Source of the DNA: Streptomyces sp. NRRL B-1140
Lineage (GTDB): Bacteria > Actinomycetota > Actinomycetes > Streptomycetales > Streptomycetaceae
Length of the DNA: 64,000 bases
Direction of reading: 5' to 3'
Assembly (NCBI RefSeq): GCF_001280065.1
Contig: NZ_LGEA01000102.1
Coordinates: 124,001-188,000 of the forward strand
The notes beneath the pieces are model-generated. The model was not told where the DNA came from and searched no databases. It saw only the letters and a program-made list of their open reading frames with translations. A program made the translations under genes and the position numbers. Positions within the stretch are counted from its first letter, which is position 1; each line of letters opens with the position of its first letter. Below are positions 18,154 through 26,434 of this stretch, in pieces.

Positions 18154-18675
18154 ATGACGACAGCGACCGCCCCGCGCCCCGCCTCCGCACCCGCGCCCGT
18201 CTGGGCTCGCCGCGCCGCCCACGCCATCGCTCTGTGCGCCGTCCCCTCCGGCCTGTGGCGCATCGCCATGGCATCCGGCGTCTACGTGGGCTACAGCGAC
18301 CGCGTGCTGCACGACGTCTTCGACATCCCGGGCTGGGGCATCGCGTACGTCGTCGGCCTCTCCGTCCTGACCGAGCTCGCCGCTCTGTTTCCGCTGCTGC
18401 TCGTCACCGACCGGTGGCGGCCGATGCACCCCGGGGTCCTCGCCCCGCTGGCCTGGACCGCCTCGGGCGTCCTGCTCCTGGTGGCGCTGTGGCAACTCGT
18501 CGTCGCTTTCACCGTCGAGAGCAGGACGTACATGTCGAGCGGTACGGCACAGACCGTCTGGGGGTTCGCTTTCGCCCCGCTGTTCGCCATCCCGGCCCTG
18601 ATGACCGCGGTGACCTGGTCGTACGCGAAGCGGCACCGGGCACAGACGCGCACCAGCCCACCGTCGGTCCCCTGA
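18154..18675 (+). CDS. Four-helix integral membrane protein, function unknown
   Basis: 173 residues taking ATG 18154 (MTTATAPRPA); an in-frame ATG at 18091 would add 21 polar residues and no start has a good Shine-Dalgarno. Four hydrophobic segments are seen at about residues 25-45, 65-90, 105-125 and 140-160, with a short Arg/Pro-rich tail. No catalytic motif is visible and no family was recognised. It is convergent with the class V aminotransferase (10-nt gap). Confidence 0.7.
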   Translation: MTTATAPRPASAPAPVWARRAAHAIALCAVPSGLWRIAMASGVYVGYSDRVLHDVFDIPGWGIAYVVGLSVLTELAALFPLLLVTDRWRPMHPGVLAPLAWTASGVLLLVALWQLVVAFTVESRTYMSSGTAQTVWGFAFAPLFAIPALMTAVTWSYAKRHRAQTRTSPPSVP

Positions 18676-18685
18676 GGCGGCCGGC

Positions 18686-20053
18686 TCAGGCGGAGGTGTC
18701 CGGCACGCAGCGGCCGTCCTGCGTGCGGTAGTTCCACTTCGCGCCGTCCGTCACGAGCTCCTTCACCGCCCGCACGAACCGCTCCACGTGCTCGTCGGGC
18801 GTGCCGGCGCCGAAGCTGACCCGGATGGCGTTGAGCGACTTCTCCCCGGGGGCGGCCTCGGGCGACCCGCACTCGCCCTGCGCCTGCGGGTCGCTGCCGA
18901 GCAGCGTGCGCAGCAGCGGGTGGGCGCAGAACAACCCGTCCCGTACGCCGATGCCGTACTCGGCGGACAGGGCGGCGGCGAAGTGGGAGCTGTTCCATCC
19001 CTCGACGACGAAGGAGAGCACGCCGACGCGCGGCGCGTCGTCCCCGAAGAGGGACAGGAAGCGCACCTCGGGCACGTCGGCGAGACCGTCGCGCACCGTG
19101 CGGACCAGGTGCTGCTCACGGGCGACGAGGGTGTCGAAGCCCGCCTCGGTCAGCGCCTTGCAGGCCGAGGCGACGGCGTAGGCACCGATCACGTTGGGCG
19201 AGCCGGCCTCGTGGCGCGCGGCGCTGTCGTGCCACTCCACGTCCACTCCCCCGTCCTCGCGCCGGCTGACCTTGCGGCTGGCGCCGCCGCCCGCGAGGTA
19301 CGGCTCGGCCGCGCGCAGCCAGTCGGCGCGTCCGGCCAGGACGCCCGTGCCGAAGGGCGCGTACAGCTTGTGCCCGGAGAAGGCGACCCAGTCGACGTCG
19401 AGGTCCGCGACGGACACGGGGTGATGGGGGGCCAGCTGGGCGGCGTCCAGCACGATCCGCGCACCGTGGGCGTGCGCGGCCGCCGCGAGCTCCCGCACGG
19501 GCCACAGCTCGCCGGTGACGTTCGAGGCGCCGGTGACGCAGACCAGCGCCGGTCCGTAGGGGTCACGGTCGGCCAGGGCACGCTCCAGGGTCTCGACGGC
19601 CTGCCGCGGGGTGCGCGGGGCGTCCAGGTAGGTGACCCGGGCCTCCTGCCAGGGCAGCAGGGAGGCGTGGTGCTCGGTCTCGAAGACGAAGACCTGGCAG
19701 TCGGCGGGGAGCGCGGCGCTCAGGAGGTTGAGGGAGTCGGTGGTCGAGCGGGTGAACACGACCTGGTCGTCCTCACGGCAGCCGAGGAACTCGGCCACGG
19801 TCCGGCGGGCGTTCTCGAACAGGTCGGTCGACAGCTGGGACAGGTACCCGGCCCCGCGGTGCACGCTGCCGTAGTACGGCGCGTAGGCGGCGACGTCGTC
19901 CCAGACCCGCTGGAGCGCAGGGGCGCTGGCGGCGTAGTCGAGCGCGGCGTAGGTGACCTCACCTCCGGTCACGAGCGGCACGGTGACGTCCCGCCCCAGA
20001 ACGGGCAGCGGGGCACAAACGGAGCGGTCGGCGGCAAGGGTGGAGACAGACAT
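18686..20053 (-). CDS. Class V aminotransferase / cysteine desulfurase-like enzyme
   Basis: 455 residues, start MSVSTLAADRS with GGGAG about 7 nt upstream. It is a PLP enzyme of fold type I: substrate-loop YGSVHRGAGYLSQ, TRSTTDSLNLL, the PLP-pairing His in ETEHHASLLPW, Asp in IVLDAAQLAPH, and the Schiff-base lysine in VAFSGHKLYAPFGTG. This resembles SufS-type cysteine desulfurases but the C-terminal catalytic Cys region reads FCAHPLL, so a desulfurase role is not certain; another sulfur amino acid lyase is possible. A SAM-IV riboswitch in its leader ties expression to SAM level and strongly suggests sulfur or methionine metabolism. Confidence 0.88.
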   Translation of the reverse strand: MSVSTLAADRSVCAPLPVLGRDVTVPLVTGGEVTYAALDYAASAPALQRVWDDVAAYAPYYGSVHRGAGYLSQLSTDLFENARRTVAEFLGCREDDQVVFTRSTTDSLNLLSAALPADCQVFVFETEHHASLLPWQEARVTYLDAPRTPRQAVETLERALADRDPYGPALVCVTGASNVTGELWPVRELAAAAHAHGARIVLDAAQLAPHHPVSVADLDVDWVAFSGHKLYAPFGTGVLAGRADWLRAAEPYLAGGGASRKVSRREDGGVDVEWHDSAARHEAGSPNVIGAYAVASACKALTEAGFDTLVAREQHLVRTVRDGLADVPEVRFLSLFGDDAPRVGVLSFVVEGWNSSHFAAALSAEYGIGVRDGLFCAHPLLRTLLGSDPQAQGECGSPEAAPGEKSLNAIRVSFGAGTPDEHVERFVRAVKELVTDGAKWNYRTQDGRCVPDTSA

Positions 20054-20153
20054 GACGGAACTCCCGTGACAGCAGGTGGAATCCGCCCGCGAGCGCGTAC
20101 GGCTCGAGCGGGGGTGAAAGGAAAAGGGGATGCGGAGGCGGGGCTCTGCGGCC

Positions 20154-20174
20154 CTATCGCATTCGCTGGTTCAC
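20154..20174 (-). CDS. Candidate upstream mini-ORF in the SAM-IV leader
   Basis: A seven-codon frame GTG AAC CAG CGA ATG CGA TAG, preceded by GAGGAG at 6-nt spacing, lies between the SAM-IV aptamer and the aminotransferase gene. The site is better than that of many real genes nearby. It may be a translated leader peptide linking the aptamer to the downstream start. No peptide evidence exists in the sequence itself. Confidence 0.4.
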   Translation of the reverse strand: MNQRMR

Positions 20175-20187
20175 GGAAGACTCCTCG

Positions 20188-20304
20188 TCACGCGCTTGCC
20201 GCAGACCTCGCTGCCTGCGGCCCGGTCTTCACCCGGGGCACCCCGCCACGGACGGAGGGTTGCCGGACAGTCGGCCGGGGCCTCATGACTGTCACTCATG
20301 ACCT
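20188..20304 (-). ncRNA. SAM-IV riboswitch
   Basis: Read on the minus strand, the element begins AGGTCATGAGTG, has GCCCCGGCC, CCGGCAACCCTCC and GGGGTGCCCCGGGTGA, closes P1 with GACC (GGTC 20300-20303 pairs with 20224-20227), and continues into the CCGCAG/CTGCGG hairpin (20199-20220) and the GGCAAGCGCG pseudoknot strand. These match the SAM-IV aptamer found in Streptomyces and mycobacteria. SAM binding would lower expression of the aminotransferase 135 nt downstream. No rho-independent terminator is evident between them, so control of translation or rho access is more likely. Confidence 0.92.
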
Positions 20305-20311
20305 GTTCAGG

Positions 20312-20341
20312 AACGTACGCGAAGAGATCGGCGTCCCGCAA
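20312..20341 (-). promoter_or_regulatory. Promoter driving the SAM-IV leader
   Basis: TTGCGG (20336-20341), 18-nt spacer, TACGTT (20312-20317) on the minus strand. The predicted start, about 7 nt on, falls at 20305, exactly where the aptamer begins. Confidence 0.6.
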
Positions 20342-20388
20342 CCCGAGTCCGGATCGCGGGACGCCTGTCCCTTGGCCTGCGAGGTCCG

Positions 20389-21453
20389 TTACGCGTTGCT
20401 CGCGGCCACCCAGCGCTCCAGCGTGCGCTTGGCCGCCCCCGAGTCGATCGACTCGGCCGCCTTCGCCATCCCGGCGGCGATCTGCTCGGCCAGGGGCGCC
20501 GCGGTGGGCTCCAGGGCCACCAGGGCCGCCGCCGAGTTCAGCAGGACCGCCTCGCGGACCGGTCCTGTCTCGCCGTCCAGCAGCCGACGGGCGACCTCGG
20601 CGTTGTAGGAGGCGTCCGCGCCGCGCAGCGCCTCCACGGGAACGAGTTCGAGGCCCACGTCACGCGGGTCGAAGGCCTCCTCGGTCACCTTGCCGTCCCG
20701 GACGGTCCACACCCGCGAGGTGGCCGTGGTGGTCAGCTCGTCGAGGCCGTCGTCGCCCCGGAAGACCAGGGACGAGTTGCCGCGCTCGGCGAAGACGCCC
20801 GCGACGATCGGCGCCATGCGGGGGTCCGCCACGCCGACGGCCTGGGCGCGGACGCGGGCCGGGTTGGTGAGCGGGCCGAGGGCGTTGAACACCGTGCGGA
20901 TGCCCAACTGGCCGCGGGCGGCGCCCGCGTGGCGCAGCGCCGGGTGGAACTTCACCGCGAAGCAGAAGGTGATCCCGGCCTCGTCGGCGACCTCCGCGAC
21001 CCGGTGCAGCGGCAGCTCCAGGTTGACCCCGAGCTTCTCCAGCACGTCGGAGGCCCCGGACGCCGAGGACGCGGCCCGGTTGCCGTGCTTGACGACCTTG
21101 GCGCCGGTGCCGGCGACGACGATGGAGGACATCGTGGAGATGTTGACCGTCTTCGCGCCGTCGCCGCCGGTGCCGACGATGTCGACCGTCGCCCCGGGCA
21201 CCTCGATGACGTTGGCGTGCGCGTACATCGTGCGGACGAGGCCGTTGATCTCCTCGACGGTCTCGCCCTTGGCGCGCAGGGCCACGACGAACCCGGCGAT
21301 CTGTGCCTCGGTCGCCTCGCCGCGCATGATCCGGTCCATCGCCCAGGCGGTGTCGTCCGCGCTCAGGTGCCTGCCGTCCAGCAGGCCGTTCAGCAGCAGG
21401 GGCCAGGAGCGGCCCGCCGCGGTGTCGCCTCCAGCGGGGGTCACAGCGCTCAT
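20389..21453 (-). CDS. trpD: Anthranilate phosphoribosyltransferase
   Basis: 354 residues from ATG 21453 with CTGGAG 8 nt upstream. It transfers phosphoribosyl from PRPP to anthranilate in tryptophan synthesis. PRPP-site motif [36 protein letters not shown], and [14 protein letters not shown] and [10 protein letters not shown] of the anthranilate channel are all in order. It stands alone, away from other trp genes, in the same place as trpD in M. tuberculosis (next to ctaE-qcr). A strong hairpin separates it from qcrB, so it probably has its own promoter. Confidence 0.96.
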   Translation of the reverse strand: MSAVTPAGGDTAAGRSWPLLLNGLLDGRHLSADDTAWAMDRIMRGEATEAQIAGFVVALRAKGETVEEINGLVRTMYAHANVIEVPGATVDIVGTGGDGAKTVNISTMSSIVVAGTGAKVVKHGNRAASSASGASDVLEKLGVNLELPLHRVAEVADEAGITFCFAVKFHPALRHAGAARGQLGIRTVFNALGPLTNPARVRAQAVGVADPRMAPIVAGVFAERGNSSLVFRGDDGLDELTTTATSRVWTVRDGKVTEEAFDPRDVGLELVPVEALRGADASYNAEVARRLLDGETGPVREAVLLNSAAALVALEPTAAPLAEQIAAGMAKAAESIDSGAAKRTLERWVAASNA

Positions 21454-21534
21454 AAGCCGCTCCAGGGTCAGGCGTCCCGCACTGCGGGACGAGAGTCTCA
21501 ACGAGGTCCACCCTATCCAGCCCGGGGGCTGCAC

Positions 21535-21569
21535 GAAGGGCCCCGTCCGAACGTCGGACGGGGCCCTTC
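21535..21569. terminator. Terminator of the ctaE-qcrCAB operon
   Basis: A perfect 16-bp stem (GAAGGGCCCCGTCCGA and its complement) with a 3-nt loop, 22 nt past the qcrB stop. The stem is symmetric and lies between qcrB and trpD, both on the minus strand. Confidence 0.85.
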
Positions 21570-21590
21570 TGTGGCGTGGCGAAGCAGTGA

Positions 21591-23213
21591 TCAGTGGTGG
21601 CCGTGGCCGCTCGTGATCTCCCGGTACTCCTCGGCGGTGGGCTTCGGGATCTGGGAGCCCTCGCCGTAGTAGGCGTCGCTGAGCTTGGCGCGCAGCTTCT
21701 CGGAGCCCTTCACCTTGCGCTCGACACCGTTCTCGTCGACCGTCGGGCCGATCTCGGCGGGCTTGTACTGCTCGTGCGCCGTGAGCGTGTACATCTGCTC
21801 CTGGCTGAGCGGCTCGTGCACCTCGATGAACTCACCGTGCGGCAGGCGCTTGATGATGCCCGACTCGCGGCCGTGCAGCACCTTCTCCTTGTCCCGGCGC
21901 TGCAGGCCGAGGCAGATGCGCTTGGTGACGACGAAGGCGATGACCGGGCCGAGGAAGAACCCGATCCGGACGAACCAGGTCACCGAGTTGATCGACAGGT
22001 GGAAGTGCGTGGCGACGATGTCGTTGCCACCGCCGATCAGCATGATGATGTAGCCGGTGACCCACGCGACACCGACACCGGTGCGGGTCGGGGCGTTGCG
22101 CGGCCGGTCCAGGATGTGGTGCTCGCGCTTGTCCCCGGTGACCCACGACTCGATGAACGGGTAGAGGGCGATGATCGCGAGGAAGACACCGAAGAGCACC
22201 AGCGGGATGAACACGCCCAGGACGAGCGTGTGACCCCAGAGGTTGATCTCCCAGCCCGGCATGGCACGGATCAGACCCTCGGCGAAGCCCATGTACCAGT
22301 CGGGCTGGGCACCGGTCGACACCTGGTCGGGCCGGTACGGGCCGAGGACCCAGATCGGGTTGATCGTCGCGATGCCGGCCAGGGCCGCGATGGCACCGAA
22401 GACCAGGAAGAAGAAGCCTCCGGCCTTGGCCATGTAGACCGGCAGCAGCGGCATGCCGACGACGTTCTTGTTGGTCCGGCCGGGACCCGCGAACTGGGTG
22501 TGCTTGTGGTAGAAGACCAGGATCAGGTGGCCGACCACGAGCCCGAGCATGATGCCCGGCAGCAGCAGGATGTGGATCGAGTAGAACCGGGCGACGAAGT
22601 CGGTGCCCGGGAACTCCCCGCCGAACAGGAACATCGAGATGTACGTGCCGACGATCGGCACGGACAGGATCGCGCCCTGCGTGAAGCGGACACCGGTGCC
22701 GGAGAGCAGGTCGTCCGGGAGCGAGTAGCCGGTGAAGCCGGTGAACATGCCCAGGACGAACAGCAGGAAGCCGAACAGCCAGTTGATCTCGCGCGGCTTG
22801 CGGAACGCGCCGGTGAAGAAGACGCGCATCATGTGCACGAACATGCCGGCGAGGAAGATGATCGCCGCCCAGTGGTGGATCTGCCGGATGAGCAGACCGC
22901 CGCGGACGTCGAAGCTGATGTCCAGGGTGGAGGCGAACGCCTCCGACATCAGCTGCCCCTGGAGCGGGACGTAACTGCCGTGGTACTCCACCTCGTTCAT
23001 CGACGGGTGGAAGAACAGCGTCAGGTACACACCCGTGAGGATGATGATGATGAAGCTGTAGAGGCAGATCTCACCGAGCATGAAGGACCAGTGGTCCGGG
23101 AAGATCTTGCGCATGTTGGCCTTGGCCAGGGAGTAGATCCCGAGGCGGCCGTCGGCCCAGTCGGCGACCCGCTCACCCGCGGGCGCCTTGCGGCGTGTCT
23201 GTGCAGTGCTCAT
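21591..23213 (-). CDS. qcrB: Cytochrome bc1 complex cytochrome b subunit
   Basis: 540 residues from ATG 23213, overlapping the qcrA stop by 4 bp (ATGA). It is the membrane core of the actinobacterial menaquinol:cytochrome c reductase. Eight-plus helices carry the haem-ligand His pairs ([20 protein letters not shown] and [20 protein letters not shown]), and the Qo-site PEWY equivalent reads PDWYMGF, as in other actinobacteria. The long C-terminal extension (after about 400) is typical of the phylum. It forms a supercomplex with aa3 oxidase through the dihaem QcrC. Confidence 0.96.
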   Translation of the reverse strand: MSTAQTRRKAPAGERVADWADGRLGIYSLAKANMRKIFPDHWSFMLGEICLYSFIIIILTGVYLTLFFHPSMNEVEYHGSYVPLQGQLMSEAFASTLDISFDVRGGLLIRQIHHWAAIIFLAGMFVHMMRVFFTGAFRKPREINWLFGFLLFVLGMFTGFTGYSLPDDLLSGTGVRFTQGAILSVPIVGTYISMFLFGGEFPGTDFVARFYSIHILLLPGIMLGLVVGHLILVFYHKHTQFAGPGRTNKNVVGMPLLPVYMAKAGGFFFLVFGAIAALAGIATINPIWVLGPYRPDQVSTGAQPDWYMGFAEGLIRAMPGWEINLWGHTLVLGVFIPLVLFGVFLAIIALYPFIESWVTGDKREHHILDRPRNAPTRTGVGVAWVTGYIIMLIGGGNDIVATHFHLSINSVTWFVRIGFFLGPVIAFVVTKRICLGLQRRDKEKVLHGRESGIIKRLPHGEFIEVHEPLSQEQMYTLTAHEQYKPAEIGPTVDENGVERKVKGSEKLRAKLSDAYYGEGSQIPKPTAEEYREITSGHGHH

Positions 23214-24283
23214 CCGCGCTCCCAGAAAGCAGGGCCGACGGGCTCTTCGAAGTCGCCGAGCGCCTCGAGGTAGCCCTCGTCGTTCACGCCGATGCGGAGC
23301 TGCGGCAGGGCGTGACCGGCGGGACCGAAGATCACTCGGGCACCGTCGGAGAGGTCGAAGGTGGACTGGTGGCACGGGCAGAGCACGTGGTGCGTCTGCT
23401 GCTCGTACAGGGAGATCGGGCAACCGACGTGGGTGCAGATCTTCGAGTACGCGACGATGCCCTGGTGCGACCACTCGAGTTCGCGCTTGTCCTTGATGTC
23501 CTCCGGCTGGATCCGGATGATCATCAGGGCGGCCTTGGCGATCTCGTTCTGGAAGTCGTGGTCGTGCTCCTCCAGGCCCTCGGGCTTGGCGAAGGTCAGC
23601 GAACCGACCGCGACGTCGGAGGGACGCAGCGGCTCGTTGGTGTTCATGTTGACGAGCAGCTTGCCCTTGGACCACAGCGTGTGGCGGAGCTTGGTGCCCG
23701 GCAGCGGACCGAGGTCACGCAGCAGCACGACACCGGAGAGCGGCACCAGCGTGAGCGCGCCGAGCATGGTGTTGCGGATCAGCTTGCGGCGGCCGATCGC
23801 GGACTCCTTGGCGCCCTGCTTGAAGTCGGCGAAGACCTTCTCGCGGACCTCGGGCGACGCCTCGATGGGGTGCCGCTCGTCGGCGACCTCCACGTCGGAC
23901 ATCAGGGTGCGCGCCCAGTGGACGGCGCCGGCACCGATGCAGAACAGCGCGATGCCGAGCGAGAGGCCCAGCGCGAAGTTCAGCGCGCTGATGTGCCCCA
24001 GCGGGAAGATGAAGACCGACTTGTCGACCGGGATCGCCACGAAGGAGGCGATGAAGGCGACGGTGGCCAGCATCGACACCGTGAACAGCAGGGCGACCGA
24101 ACGCTCGGACCGCTTGGCGGCCCGCTCGTCGATGTCCTGGACTCGGTGCTCGTGAGGAGGCAGGCCCGGGTCGGCGAACGGGTTCTTGTCGTCCGCGACG
24201 CTCACCGCGCCGTGCCCGTGCTCGTCATGTCCTGCGGACTGCGCGGCAGGCAGGTTCTCTTCTGGAATGTCTTGGCTACTCAT
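23210..24283 (-). CDS. qcrA: Cytochrome bc1 complex Rieske iron-sulfur subunit
   Basis: 357 residues, overlapping qcrC and qcrB by 4 bp each. The N-terminal 200 residues hold a His/Asp-rich tail and three membrane helices, the long form found in actinobacteria. The C-terminal Rieske domain has KICTHVGCPISLYEQ and VLCPCHQSTFD, giving two Cys and two His ligands of the 2Fe-2S cluster. It passes electrons from menaquinol to the c-type haems of QcrC. Confidence 0.96.
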   Translation of the reverse strand: MSSQDIPEENLPAAQSAGHDEHGHGAVSVADDKNPFADPGLPPHEHRVQDIDERAAKRSERSVALLFTVSMLATVAFIASFVAIPVDKSVFIFPLGHISALNFALGLSLGIALFCIGAGAVHWARTLMSDVEVADERHPIEASPEVREKVFADFKQGAKESAIGRRKLIRNTMLGALTLVPLSGVVLLRDLGPLPGTKLRHTLWSKGKLLVNMNTNEPLRPSDVAVGSLTFAKPEGLEEHDHDFQNEIAKAALMIIRIQPEDIKDKRELEWSHQGIVAYSKICTHVGCPISLYEQQTHHVLCPCHQSTFDLSDGARVIFGPAGHALPQLRIGVNDEGYLEALGDFEEPVGPAFWERG

Positions 24284-25092
24284 GACTTCTTGGCCTTTGC
24301 GGTCCGGGCGGCGACCCACACGGCGACGGCGATCAGACCGCCGAGACCGAAGATCCAGCCGAACAGGCCCTCGCTGACCGGCCCGAGGCCACCCAGTTCG
24401 AGGCCGCCGGGGCTCTCGGTCTTTTCGCTGTTGACCGCGTCGAGGTACGCGATGATGTCCTTCTTGTTCTTCTCCGACAGCGTGGTGTCGGGGAAGGACG
24501 GCATGTTCTGCGGGCCGGTCTGCATGGCCTCGTAGATGTGCTTCGGGGAGACGCCCTCGAGGGTCGGCGCGTACTTGCCGTGCGTCAGCGCGCCGCCCTT
24601 GCCGGTGAAGTTGTGGCACTGCGCGCAGTTGGTGCGGAACAGCTCACCGCCCTTGGCGATGTCGGCACCCTCGGGGCCGTACTGCTCCTCCGTCGGGACG
24701 GACGGACCGGCGCCCAGCGAGGCGATGAACGCCGCGAGCTGGTCGATCTCGGCCTGCGAGTAGATGTTCTTCTTCGCCGGGACCTGGGGGCCCTGGGAGG
24801 TGGCGGCCGGCATACGGCCGGTGGCCACCTGGAAGTCGACGGCCGCGGCGCCCACACCCACCAGGCTCGGCCCGTCGGAGGTGCCCTGACCGCCGGTGCC
24901 GTGGCAACTGGCGCAGCCGACCGAGTAGAGCTTCTTGCCCTCCTCGATGGTGAGGGACTGGGCGGTTTCGTCGGCCTGCGCCTTGTCCGCGGGTGCGAAC
25001 ACGGCGTACAGCCCCCCGGTGCATGCCAGCGCGAGGAGTAGGACGACGAGCGCCGCCAACGGGTGGCGTCGTCGTGCGGAGAGCTTTTTCAC
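24280..25092 (-). CDS. qcrC: Dihaem cytochrome c subunit of bc1 complex
   Basis: 270 residues from GTG 25092. It has an N-terminal signal anchor, two cytochrome c domains with CASCH (about 60-64) and CAQCH (about 158-162), matching Met-containing loops, and a C-terminal membrane helix (GWIFGLGGLIAVAVWVAART). It replaces a soluble cytochrome c by wiring bc1 directly to the CuA centre of cytochrome oxidase. It follows ctaE by 81 nt in the same operon. Confidence 0.96.
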   Translation of the reverse strand: MKKLSARRRHPLAALVVLLLALACTGGLYAVFAPADKAQADETAQSLTIEEGKKLYSVGCASCHGTGGQGTSDGPSLVGVGAAAVDFQVATGRMPAATSQGPQVPAKKNIYSQAEIDQLAAFIASLGAGPSVPTEEQYGPEGADIAKGGELFRTNCAQCHNFTGKGGALTHGKYAPTLEGVSPKHIYEAMQTGPQNMPSFPDTTLSEKNKKDIIAYLDAVNSEKTESPGGLELGGLGPVSEGLFGWIFGLGGLIAVAVWVAARTAKAKKS

Positions 25093-25173
25093 GGATTACC
25101 CCGGTGTCAGGATCTTCTGCGTCGATGCTTCTGGGATGCGCGCTTCGTCGAGCACGCGCGGATGCGGGCCCTG

Positions 25174-25794
25174 CTACTTGATCATGTAGATCGTGGCGAA
25201 GAGACCGATCCAGACGACATCGACGAAGTGCCAGTAGTAGGACACGACGATCGCGGCCGTCGCCTGCTCGTGGGTGAACCTCCGGGCCGCGTAGGTCCGG
25301 CCCAGGACCAGCAGGAAGGCGATGAGACCGCCCGTCACGTGCAGGCCGTGGAAGCCGGTGGTCAGGTAGAACACCGAGCCGTACGGGTCGGAGGACAGGG
25401 ACAGGCCCGCGTCCTTGACCAGCTCCGTGTACTCGAAGACCTGACCGCCGATGAAGATCGCACCCATCACGAACGTGACGATGAACCACATCCGGAGCTT
25501 CTTCACGTCACCGCGCTCGGCGGCGAAGACGCCGAGCTGGCAGGTGAGCGAGGAGAGCACCAGGATGGTGGTGTTCGTCGCCGAGAACGGGAAGTTGAGA
25601 TGGGCGGCCATCTCCTTCCAGTGATCGGGACCCGTCACCGATCGCAGGGTGAAGTACATCGCGAAGAGGGCCGCGAAGAACATCAGCTCGGAACTCAGCC
25701 AGATGATCGTTCCGACGCTGGTGAGGTTCGGCCGATTGACCGACGGGTGCGCGTGCCCGGTTTCTACTGTCGTTGCTGTCGCCACGACCGACAT
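25174..25794 (-). CDS. ctaE: Cytochrome c oxidase subunit III
   Basis: 206 residues, five membrane helices, with the subunit III motifs [19 protein letters not shown] and the C-terminal [10 protein letters not shown] and [14 protein letters not shown]. It is the first gene of the ctaE-qcrC-qcrA-qcrB unit. No clear Shine-Dalgarno precedes the ATG. A TTGAAC...TACGAA pair with 16-nt spacing upstream is a weak promoter candidate. Confidence 0.96.
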   Translation of the reverse strand: MSVVATATTVETGHAHPSVNRPNLTSVGTIIWLSSELMFFAALFAMYFTLRSVTGPDHWKEMAAHLNFPFSATNTTILVLSSLTCQLGVFAAERGDVKKLRMWFIVTFVMGAIFIGGQVFEYTELVKDAGLSLSSDPYGSVFYLTTGFHGLHVTGGLIAFLLVLGRTYAARRFTHEQATAAIVVSYYWHFVDVVWIGLFATIYMIK

Positions 25795-25938
25795 TATGTC
25801 GGTCGCTTATCCCGCCCTCACTCCGGGGGGTGCCGTTCGGAGTGTCTTCACCGTTCGTACCGGTGTTGACGTGGTGTTCAAGGGAGTAGCATCCGGCCCA
25901 CGGGCCTGTCCTTACGACGCTGACGTCACGGAGGAACA

Positions 25939-26340
25939 ATGCAGCCGACCGCCACGGTGCTGGTCTACAGCGACGACTCCAACACCCGCGAGCAGGTGCG
26001 GCTCGCCACGGGACGGAGGCCGGCTCCGGACGTTCCCGTGGTGGAGTTCGTGGAGTGCGCGACTCCTGCCGCCGTGCTCACGGAGCTGGACCGGGGTGGG
26101 ATCGACGTCTGTGTGCTGGACGGTGAGGCCGTGCCGATGGGGGGCATGGGGGTCTGCCGGCAGATCAAGGACGAGGTGTTCGAGTGTCCGCCGGTGCTGC
26201 TGCTGATCGGGCGGCCTCAGGATGCGTGGCTGGCGACGTGGAGTCGGGCGGAGGCGGCGGTGACCCTGCCGGTGGAGCCGGTGGAGTTCGCCTCCGCGCT
26301 GGCTTCTCTGTTGCGGGACAAGGCGGCTTTGAACGCCTAG
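25939..26340 (+). CDS. Atypical orphan receiver-domain protein
   Basis: 133 residues from ATG 25939 after GGAGG. The fold reads as a CheY-like receiver: acidic pair Asp12-Asp13 in VLVYSDDSN and a phospho-acceptor-like Asp61 in VCVLDGEAVPMGGMGVCRQI. The switch Thr/Ser is replaced (LLLIGRPQD) and the conserved Lys near the end is lost (VTLPVEPVEF). It has no output domain and no kinase beside it. It is divergent from ctaE. Likely a degenerate receiver working by protein contact; a link to respiration is suggested only by position. Confidence 0.8.
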   Translation: MQPTATVLVYSDDSNTREQVRLATGRRPAPDVPVVEFVECATPAAVLTELDRGGIDVCVLDGEAVPMGGMGVCRQIKDEVFECPPVLLLIGRPQDAWLATWSRAEAAVTLPVEPVEFASALASLLRDKAALNA

Positions 26341-26370
26341 GGGGGCGGTTCGCCTTGTCGTTCGGCGACT

Positions 26371-26411
26371 GCGGGCGCGTGGGGGTTGTTCGCGCAGTTC
26401 CCCGCGCCCCT
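26371..26411 (+). repeat. Dispersed intergenic repeat, copy 3
   Basis: Core GCGCAGTTCCCCGCGCCCC with upstream arm GTGGGGGTTGTTC, in the 94-nt gap between the convergent receiver and L,D-transpeptidase genes, where it could also end transcription. Confidence 0.75.
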
Positions 26412-26434
26412 GAGGGACGTGCCCCTGAGGGCGT

